64,000 nucleotides of DNA from Ctena decussata. Taxonomy: Eukaryota; Mollusca; Bivalvia; Lucinida; Lucinidae. The position numbers and the translations under genes were made by a program. Location of the stretch: contig OZ022500.1 in the NCBI GenBank assembly GCA_963989385.1, forward strand, positions 114,617,842-114,681,841. Reading direction: 5' to 3'. The notes under the pieces are model-generated. The model did not search any database. It had not been told where the DNA came from and saw only the letters and a program-made list of their open reading frames with translations. Shown one piece after another: positions 55,541-64,000 of this stretch (the stretch's first letter is position 1; each line of letters begins with the position of its first letter).

Positions 55541-56282
55541 AATAATGATAAAAGTTTAGATCCTTTAAGAGCAAAGAAAACATTCATAAGTAAGAAGTTG
55601 GGCCATACCGCGGTTTCGGCTATTCAAGCCTCATCAGTGACCCTTTAAATCTGGCACAAGGAGCCAGAGGAAAAAAACAGTAAATTTGCAGGTTTAACAT
55701 GGCAGTCGTCTCAAAGACTGATATAAGTCGAAAAATACCAAAATATTTCAAATTTGTTTAGAAAATGAATCTAAACGTATGATCATTTCTGACTTCTCAG
55801 AATATATTCCATGATCTCAAAGGACCAAAAGGAAAATATAATCTGCACTATAGATGAGTGCGGGGAGACTTTTTACGACCGCCACACGGCACAACATCCA
55901 GCTGCAGTGATAGTAAATAATGATAAAAGTTTAGATCCTTTAAGAGCAAAGAAAACATTCATAAGTAAGAAGTTGGGCCATACCGCGGTTTCGGCTATTC
56001 AAGCCTCATCAGTGACCCTTTACATCTGGCACAAGGAGCCAGAGGAAAAAAACAGTAAATTTGCAGGTTTAACATGGCAGTCGTCTCAAAGACTGATATA
56101 AGTCGAAAAATACCAAAATATTTCAAATTTGTTTAGAAAATGAATCTAAACGTATGATCATTTCTGACTTCTCAGAATATATTCCATGATCTCAAAGGAC
56201 CAAAAGGAAAATATAATCTGCACTATAGATGAGTGCGGGGAGACTTTTTACGGCCGCCACACGGCACAACATCCAGCTGCAG
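55541..56282. repeat. 375-bp tandem duplication
   Basis: AATAATGATAAAAGTTTAGA starts at 55541 and again at 55916. The two copies differ at only a few positions (for example AAATCTGG against ACATCTGG, and CGACCGCC against CGGCCGCC). They contain CCGCGGTTTCGGCTATTCAA. The period is a multiple of three, which keeps a 96-residue frame open (55811-56101). I do not call it a gene. Confidence 0.9.
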
Positions 56283-57165
56283 AAAACTGCAATTTTGTGT
56301 TGTCAGTTTGTTTCAAATATCATATATTACAGATTATATGATTTGCTGAAATGAAAGTGCATTCATGTGCTAGAGATATGAATTTTAATGGAAAATGTTT
56401 AAAAATAATATGTAGAAATACAAAATATTGTTTATTAGGAAAACAAAACGGTGAAAATTGTTTTCTTCTTACCCAAATGTTTTATAGCTCCTTGGGTTAT
56501 TTAGACGTTATAATGGTTTGAATGCCCCGCCAATATTTCTATTCAGTATTCGTCTACCTTAAATACAGTAAAGGTTTCTCCATGATTTTAGTCTCCTGTT
56601 GGTGCTTCCACTCTGCGTGTAAGAGGTGTTCTCATGAAGGCGGTATTACTGGTTTGTTCCGGTATTTACAGATACCGCGTTCCGGAAGCCTTCAGCGGAC
56701 CCGTTTAGCTTTTAACACCATGGTTTTGACTGAATACAATAGAATTCTTATTTACCAGTTTTCATTGCAGTGTTCAAAAGCTATAATAATACCACGAATA
56801 TACATGTATATGTCGCAAGGCCACTACATACATGCACTGCAGTTGTTGATAGTATGCAATTGCAGCTGTAGAAATCTCCGCCCTCTTGCCTCAGCATGCA
56901 TATGATATATGCACTGATTGCCATTAATAGCAGGTAGGTGTAACGGATGTTTTAATTTTCTAAGCCTACCCTCATTTGCGTTTAGCTGCGAGTACGTTTC
57001 TCGCTCGAAAATGGGCGGCTCCTAATCATGTTTGCTGAGAGGTGATCAAATAATGAACAGTTTTTGCCGAAGCCGAGAATAGAAAAAAGAAACAACTTTA
57101 ATCGTTACGGGATGTTTGTTCTTGACAGCTTTGAAAAAGTCTGATCTTGCTACTAGAATGAAAAT
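56283..57165. other. No gene seen
   Basis: A 127-residue frame (56522-56905) has no recognisable feature. CCGGTATTTACAGATACCG (56660-56678) is a short imperfect palindrome. Confidence 0.3.
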
Positions 57166-57404
57166 TGAGCCGTGACACGACAAAACCAACAACTTAGTTG
57201 TGCGCCCAGCTCAGTCTTAGATTAGCCTGTGCATCCACCCAGTCTGATCACAGTCTTCGCTGTCCGCATGGAGGTAGCTTAGACCCTAGGCTACCCTTTA
57301 AGCGCTTAGCGAAGAGTCTGATCAGGCTCGGCAGATGCCCTGACTGATCTGAGTCTGCGTTGAGCGTGCAATCACTTTGTTGGTTTTCTCATATCGCGGT
57401 TCAA
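57166..57404. mobile_element. MITE-P, complete but diverged copy
   Basis: The ends TTGAGCCGTGACACGACAAA and TTTCTCATATCGCGGTTCAA are inverted. The centre CATGGAGGTAGCTTAGACCC matches the other copies. Confidence 0.7.
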
Positions 57405-57640
57405 ATGCTTCAATGGTTGATGGGCCAGGTGTATCTTGTTGAGACAAAAGAAGGGGAAATTTTCTGATGCTTTCCTTGCTTCCAGAGGATCTTCTTTCAG
57501 ATTTTTAAAAAAAAAAATAGTAAATACAAATACTAGTATTACTACCCAACACGCATCCCCTCTTTTTCCTCAGCCAACCATGTCACATAATTATGTGTGT
57601 GTACAATCATTCTACTTTACGAGTTCAGTGTCGCTCGACC

Positions 57641-57690
57641 CCCCTCCTTCTCTCTCTCTTTCTATCCTCTCTCTTCCACACACACACACA
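57641..57690. repeat. (TC)n and (CA)n microsatellites
   Basis: TCTCTCTC runs followed by CACACACACACA. Confidence 0.85.
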
Positions 57691-58915
57691 AAGACTTTTA
57701 AAAAAGTACTATTCACACTTAAGCCATGAATAACTTCAGATATTTGGTTATGGTTTCCTTTTCCCACATTTCTAATCCGTTAAAATGGATCTCTTGTGGC
57801 GAATGCACCGCTATGTCCAGTGTGGTCCCTTTAATGAGCAGCTTATAAATAAACAGACTGAGAAAAGTGTATAGGGTCACATAAAAACTGTATATCCTTA
57901 ATTTCTTTCTATGTTCTCATACCATATGGTTAGAGTAAGGCATCAGTTGATTAAATCACAGAATTAAATTCACAGAGATATCAGAAAACGTATTACGTGA
58001 AAAATATATGCTGTTATCATTTAATAGACTGAAGGAAAATGGAAAAAGATTTCCCGTGTAGCACTGTTGTCATACTGCCAGTAGCTTTGTATCATGGCCC
58101 CTGCAAATTACAGGTGTCTCCTGCATCGAATCCTAGTTTTGATCACCACAGCGCCTCTCTAGTTAATAAGTTCATGTAACAAACGAAAATCGATCATATT
58201 TCATGAGTGAAAAAAAGCTTAAAACATCTCCTGACTCTGTAGCCTTGAAATGTTGGGACGTTGTTTTCTAATAACATGGTCTGGAATTCAATTAAGATAC
58301 CACGCTATTGGTCCCCTAGGAACTCACAATATTTCCTCTATTGTTATGTAGCAACATTGATTGACTATAACTATGAGATTAACACAAAATGAGTATAAAT
58401 GTGTTGTTTATGTATTGTGATTCAGTTTTCACGCAAAGCTAGATAGTGAGATTGGCTCAGTATGGAAGTGACCAAGATCAGTTAGTGTAAACGGTTACAC
58501 AGAAAACGGTTCTACCACTGCCAACTAGCTCACAACAAGAACATTAACCTTTTTACGAGCCTGCGACGATAATCGGGGTGAAGGGGGCGGGGGTGGTAGA
58601 TGGGCATTAAGATTTGCTCCTGTCAGTCTTTACATCCGTCATAGAGTTTGTGTAATAACTCCATCCACAATTGTCAGTGAATTACGTTTTAACTTTGCAT
58701 AAACATTTAGGGTATTTTGATGACATTATGGCTTTTTGATTGACATAAATTTATTTTGACATAAATTTATATTGACAGAATTGCTGCCATTTGAACATAG
58801 ACATTTTGGCAAACTTGTTGCACTCTTCGGTATAGAGTTGTCATAAAGCTAGCCTGAACCAAACATGAAAATACAACGCATACAAAAACATCTATTATAT
58901 ATATCTTCTGTTTAA
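57691..58915. other. No gene seen
   Basis: AT-rich single-copy DNA with no supported feature. Confidence 0.35.
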
Positions 58916-59088
58916 GAAATAGATCAGCTCTAGCAGTGAATTGTTGAGTAATAATTCACTGTTTGGAGGTCAGTTGTAAAGTAGATCATATCACGAGCGC
59001 GGAGCGCGAGTGATATATCTACTTACAACTGACCGACAAACAGTGAATTATTACTCAACAATTCAATGCTAGAGCTGAACTATTTCGA
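58916..59088. mobile_element. Large fold-back MITE (~170 bp)
   Basis: The left arm has TCAGCTCTAGCAGTGAATTG, TTGAGTAATAATTCACTGTT and GGTCAGTTGTAAAGTAGAT; the right arm is its near-perfect inverse, centred on CGAGCGCGGAGCGCGAG (58993-59009). A related piece, CGCTCCGAAACAGTGAATTG, lies at ~59315. No duplication could be fixed at the ends. Confidence 0.7.
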
Positions 59089-60880
59089 TTCTAACACTCA
59101 AAAACGCTGAAAAAGTGTTCTTTTCATTCAAATTCTCCCAACCTTCCTGCCAGCGCGTTCATGCTCCCGCCAATATTCTTAAGTGTATCTAAGATAAATC
59201 TACGTTTTTTATGGCGCTGTTAGAAAGAAAAAGAAACGTTACACAGTCTAACGTCTCAAAACTTCACAAAATTACGTCAGCATTGCCAGTGACGTCAGCA
59301 ATTAGACTCACGCGCTCCGAAACAGTGAATTGTTGCAGTATAAAACACGGAAACTTGCCATTGCTTCTATAGGCGCACTGTGTTAGAATGTGAAATAATG
59401 TTAGGATCTTGTATATCAAATATCATTCATATGAAACATCAGTCATAAACGTTTTTCCATTTACATTTTAACCACGATGACAGTGAAGAAAAATTTGGTG
59501 GTCATTCTGTGATCTAATCATTAACCAGATGAGTGATATGCATTCCGATTTCGAAAAGTCACCTGTAAAAAGAAATCTATAGATGTGTTTTTCTAACTAA
59601 TAAAACGTTCCTTCACAACTTGCGCTTTCAGTTTGCGTTTTACAATTTATATGAGGCATGGATCATCTGATTGGTTAAGTTATCCAAACCGTACTACCGG
59701 TCAAGTCACAGCGAAAATACTGCGTTATATTTTTCAAATTGTAAACACAACATTGTCTGCATGTGAAAGAGTGTCTTTTCAATGACAAAAGAAACCCGAT
59801 AAATATCTGTTTCACAAGTGATACCAAGATTGATGAAGTGCTGATATTAAGACTTAGGGGAAAGCTGGTTGTTTGAAATTATGGGGAAAAAGTCCTTGAC
59901 GAGATATCCCAGATTTTGCTTCACTATCATCAAGCAAGCATTGGCTTATTTGTGGCGGATATTGCACGATTTGAAGCTCATGTGCAAGTCACTAGAGGTT
60001 GTTATCCAGCTTTTGAACCTACTACTTTGAAAATGTAAACCACATACATAAAACTATATATAACTCGTAGGTCTGTGTTACGGAATATGAGCTGGTTCCC
60101 ATCATCAGTGGATCCTTAGTCAGAAATCTCTCTGTCTATGGTATAAGCATAAAGGCACACTTATACCATCAATAGATAGCATCAATCAGTCCAATCTGAA
60201 CAAAATATATAGACCAAGCTTTGAAATGTATCAAGCTTTATCACTACATTGTCTGAAGTCTAATGAGAGCTAATGGGATTTCTAGCTGATCAATGCCTTA
60301 CCATGGGATTCTGAGAAGATATCTGTACATCTAACTCTCAGTGAATCAGATAGGCGACTGTTTAGAAGCCAATTCAAACTGATTACATTTCACATGCCAT
60401 ATATACGGTGTTATTAATCAAAAGATAAGTTAATGTAGAAATTGTCTCATGTGGTCTAAGGCTGTTGACACATGACATTTCACACCAGCTACAGTGAAAA
60501 CTGAACTCTGAAGGAAGATCCTCTGTGATGTGAAACAAAAATGGTATCGTCGAGTGCCCTGTTTCGGTGGGTGATCTATTTCGGAGGGTAAATTTTAAAG
60601 CGCACGCGCTGTCTCGTTTAGCGTCGTACGACGTCATCAATTTCTGTGTATTTACATCTGTCACATTGTAATACCGTAGTGAAGCTATTCCGAAAAAATG
60701 ATGACAAAACAAGTGAGTAATCATGATTTTCTTACCTTACTTCGGAAAATTCAGCTATTTCCTTAATACCTTTTTATAATAAAAATTAAAGAAGTCCATT
60801 TCTGTAATAAGAAAAAAAATCCAAAATCAGACATGGTCCACAGAATGCTCATCGTCTGCTCTTTAAAGTCACGTGACTCT
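59089..60880. other. No clear gene
   Basis: It contains a 113-residue minus-strand frame (60383-60724) without recognisable motifs, and short shared blocks (CCTCCGAAAT, CCACCGAAAC inverted near 60560-60595) that recur at ~61330 and ~61528, perhaps MITE ends. Confidence 0.3.
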
Positions 60881-61023
60881 CATGTGATCAGATTGCAAAA
60901 TGGTGGCTACAGTACATGCCCAAAAGTACCTAGTCCTTATATATTTTTGGCTCCATTATCACAATATTCATAAGTTACTTATAAAAAGGGAATGATTTTA
61001 AATCAGAAGAACTGAAGGTAAGT
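60881..61023 (+). promoter_or_regulatory. Possible promoter and non-coding first exon
   Basis: An E-box CACGTGAC (60882) and AAAATGGTGGC (60898, YY1-like) are followed 120 bp later by CTGAAG|GTAAGTT (61012-61024), a close match to the metazoan splice donor consensus. No TATA is seen and no downstream exon could be identified. Read as a hypothesis only. Confidence 0.25.
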
Positions 61024-62015
61024 TAAATCTATATTCACTCTTTTTTTAAAAGTACACCTGCTCATGTATAATTGGTTTCAAACACCTTAGTGACCTATTT
61101 GAATACTTTTTAAAGCAATTTTAACAGCTTAGCCAAACTTAACCTCTTTTTTCATAGTTGGATAATTAAACAGTAGTTGTGTTTTCTTTTTTCCAATTTT
61201 TAATTAACCAGTGACTGAAATCAAATTAATTCTTTGTGTTTAGAAGTTAGAAGTTACAATTGAAGTTATTTAGTGATTACAAGTTAATTTGTGAACATTT
61301 TCTGGGCATATACTGTAGTAAGGCATTACCCTCCGAAACTGGTGACGTAGTACACAATATAGCCAGAATACCCCAAACAGAAAAGATGGTGGCCAAACTT
61401 TAGTAAATATAACAGTTAAAAAAATGAAGATATGGTTTGACAGCTAAGATATTATACATCTATTTGCTAATGGGTTTTAGCTTTTGATCTGAATGTGAAT
61501 CAGCCAGTTAGCCGATAGTTTCTAATGCCCGCCGAAACTGGTCACTCCACGCTAGACGCGGCTTAATATTGAGTTTCCTAGACATGAAATTGAAAACAAT
61601 AATTGTCAAATCTTATAATTTAATTTTATAAATGTTTCTAACAAAACAGTTTGGTTCAATACAAGCAAATAGCGTTTTCTGGTAATTTCGACTGTGGTGT
61701 ACGCACCTTTCCCGAGTTAACGTCTTTTCGTATTGCAATCTGTGTGCATAGAGGAGCGATTATATACCATCAAACACCCATAAACCAAGTTGCAATTCTT
61801 TTTCTGGACTTTTTGTACTGTTCACTCGGAAATAAATGAGGTAACCATAAAATTGCGAGAAACTGCATGAACTTGAATTTTGAATATTCAGTGTAAATGT
61901 CAAGTACCCGACTCCGTATGACCTTTGTGTTGTTGGAACGATAAACCCGAGACCACTCACTTTATGCCAAGCCCTGTTATTTCACTGAAGAAACTACGAC
62001 CTTCCTTCAACGACG
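61024..62015. other. No gene seen
   Basis: AT-rich DNA. CCCTCCGAAACTGGTGAC (61330) and GCCCGCCGAAACTGGTCAC (61525) are related short repeats. Confidence 0.35.
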
Positions 62016-62160
62016 AGGAGCCCCGGTTGCTCAGTAGGTTAAGAGCTGGACTGCTGATCTAGCGGTCCTAGGTTCGAGTCCCGCTGGAGGCGGAAATCTT
62101 GTCAACCGTAAATGGGTCCCATTGCACACAGCCTTTCATTATCACTCTCCCATCGTTCTG
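62016..62160 (+). repeat. SINE-C with tRNA-like head
   Basis: Box A is TTGCTCAGTAGGTTAAGAGC, a 7-bp anticodon-like stem GGACTGC/GCGGTCC encloses a 7-nt loop, and box B is GGTTCGAGTCCC. Without T at position 33 it is unlikely to be a working tRNA. The body (TCAACCGTAAATGGGTCCCA) is shared with 32585-32695. Confidence 0.6.
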
Positions 62161-62719
62161 CTGTTGCAAATGACGTAAATTGCATTCATCCATCTTCAAC
62201 GATGTGTATTTAATAAGCAATATGTCTCCGTGACTGTCCGTCTTCATAAACACATTTTAATTCACTGTCCTAATCGTGGTGTCCTTAAACTGTAACAGTT
62301 ATATATTCGATATCGAGACAAATCTGTCTTCGATAAAAGCTGATAAATAAAACTTCTATATTGCCGCAAAGCTACATTGTTTATAGAAAGTAAAAAGATA
62401 GGCAATGATCATAGTAGGTGTCTGATCTATTAAGACAGGTCTTGTTTTAACGTCCTTCAGCAGTTCGAGTTTGCAAAAATTTCATGTACTATACTTTTTC
62501 CGAGTTTAGCAACTTAGCTAGTGCTCTTGACTGTTTATTAACCCAGTTATGCCTGGTGAGCTCTTCTGTACTTATAAATTGGATGAGTCTATTTGTCTAT
62601 TATAGTTTACCATTTTTAATTATATTAAGGAGAACTAGAAATGTTTTTGACAAAAACAGATATTCCCCACCTGCACTTTCCCAGCAGTATCATTTTCCAT
62701 AAATGCTGCCAAGTTAAGA

Positions 62720-63570
62720 CCTCCTGTGACCTTTAAATAGGGTCAATGTCACCTTCTGTGACCTTGAAAAGAGGTCAAGGTCACCAAAATTTAATCACTT
62801 CTTTTCCATCTCCCAGTGATATATATGTGACAGTTTGGTTTAAATCCATCCGTCCATTTAGGAGATATGGTGCAGACAAGCGATTTTTCAACATTCTTTG
62901 ACCTCCTGTGACCTTGAAAATAGGGTCAAGGTCATCAAAATACATGTATAATCATTTCTTTAGCATGTCCCAATTATATATCTGTGAAAGTTTTGTCCAA
63001 ATCCATCCATCCATTCAGGAGATATGGTGCAGACAAGCCATTTTTTCAATATTCCTTGACCTCCTGTGACCTGATAAAATGGGGTCAAGGTTTCCAAAAT
63101 CTAATCAGTGCTTTGCAGCTTCCCAGTGATGTATCTGTGCACGTTTGGTTTAATTCCATCCATCCATTTAGGGGATATGGTGCAGACAATGCATTTTTCA
63201 ACATTCTTTCCCCTCCTGTGACCTTGAAAATGAGGTCAAGGTCACCAAAATCTAATCAGTTCTTTGCCATCTCCCACTAATATATCTATCAATTTGGTAA
63301 AAATCCATCAATTCCTTCTGGAGATATGGTGCAGACAAGCTATGTTCATCCTTCTTTGACCTTCTGTGACCTTGAAATTAAGGTCCAGGTAACCAAAATC
63401 TTATCAGTTTTTTCCCCTTACCCAGTTATGTATCTGTGCAAGTTTGGCTAAAATCCACGCATCCCTTCAGGAGATAGAGTGCATAAAAAAGAAGCTATGC
63501 CGACGCGGACGCCAACGGGATCCACACCAAAAACAATATCCCCCCCCCCCCCCCATGGTGGGGGCACGTA
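62720..63570 (-). mobile_element. Modular repeat F, inverted copy
   Basis: GAGATATGGTGCAGACAAG recurs near 62862, 63014, 63170 and 63322, a period of about 152. The right end reads GACGCCAACGGGATCCACAC then a C/G run with ATGGTGGG, mirroring the left end of the copy at 34072. Units contain TGTGACCTTGAAA and GGTCAAGGTCACC. Confidence 0.65.
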
Positions 63571-64000
63571 AATATCGAATAGTGTAGCCGCGATTTTCGG
63601 CGTCTGATCTGTGTCTGCACTGTTTGTCAATGTCGCTTTTATATGACATTAGGGATAAATGGGTTAAGAAGTAGCGGTTCGAGTTTGGCTTGATTATGTA
63701 TTTGTATTTGTTCTCTACACTGTGCTTTATAATCATCTCAGCCATTCCCCTCCTGTCATCGGCCAACAAATTTAATTTTGCGTTTTGCCCCCTATGCTAG
63801 TTGTTTCTTTATGGGTATATAAACCTACAGTCGACTGAACGAGTCAAATGTCAGTTACATGTCATAGGGTCTGATACACAATTTTTATTTTTTATCTAAA
63901 CCACGCGTTCCTATAGCCCTATAGGCCTTCCAGGATCCCACCGTCCAGTCCTAAAGGCCCATCCCATGTCCCGCCCTTCAGTAGGATGTGTAGTGTATTT
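63571..64000. other. No gene seen
   Basis: Unique-looking sequence to the window edge. GCGTCTGATCTGTGTCTGCA (63600) is another copy of the short motif seen at 35498, 37998 and 38277. Confidence 0.35.

Noticed and set aside
60383..60724. 113-residue minus-strand frame as a host gene
   Set aside because: No domain, signal or splice context was seen and composition is unremarkable. It could be chance.

Overview
The window reads as animal nuclear DNA, most likely from a bivalve mollusc. It is AT-rich and gene-poor. It carries tRNA-derived SINEs with a CGTTAA...CAATCAAT-type tail, GGAC/GTCC-linked modular repeats, non-LTR retrotransposons, a PIF/Harbinger transposon with a spliced Myb-like gene, and many fold-back MITEs. 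No prokaryotic gene organisation is present and I can defend no complete host protein-coding gene. The bivalve assignment is inference from repeat types, not from a diagnostic gene. Family names such as SINE-A, SINE-B, MITE-P and repeats C, E, F and G are labels I made up for this window.

Layout. 0-9.7 kb: SINE-A and SINE-B copies, a ~150-bp tandem repeat, a MULE-like transposase relic split by a hairpin MITE, modular repeat C, a TTAA-flanked fold-back MITE and another modular repeat. 9.7-17 kb: a nearly full-length minus-strand LINE with an intact SGNH-type ORF1 and a broken endonuclease/reverse-transcriptase ORF2. 17-19 kb: an RT fragment and a hairpin MITE. 19.15-28.47 kb: a 9.3-kb composite fold-back element with ~52-bp terminal inverted repeats, inserted in a SINE-B copy with a 5-bp target duplication. 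It contains kilobase inverted arms, 30-bp minisatellites, a truncated LINE end, a tandem array of tRNA-headed ~280-bp units, and an LTR element with indistinguishable 517-bp LTRs.

28.5-36.3 kb: hairpin MITEs, a cluster of CRE motifs, a small promoter-like region, SINE fragments and modular repeats E and F. Repeat E repeats an RFX X-box-like palindrome in every unit. 36.3-51.2 kb is best read as one nested stack. An RTE-like LINE is cut exactly between two adjacent codons by an L2/CR1-like LINE. Further repeats, including a SINE-A, landed in that interval, and the SINE-A is itself split by a 6.4-kb Harbinger with a CCG target duplication. 51.2-64 kb: SINE-B pieces, a CRE/TATA promoter candidate, a 375-bp tandem duplication, fold-back MITEs, a possible 5' exon, a tRNA-headed SINE and a second copy of repeat F.

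The coding sequences fall into mobile-element units. ORF1 and ORF2 belong to one LINE. The Myb-like DNA-binding protein and the DDE nuclease belong to one Harbinger. The RTE and L2 pieces are relics. Most other open frames are shadows of tandem repeats whose unit length is a multiple of three.
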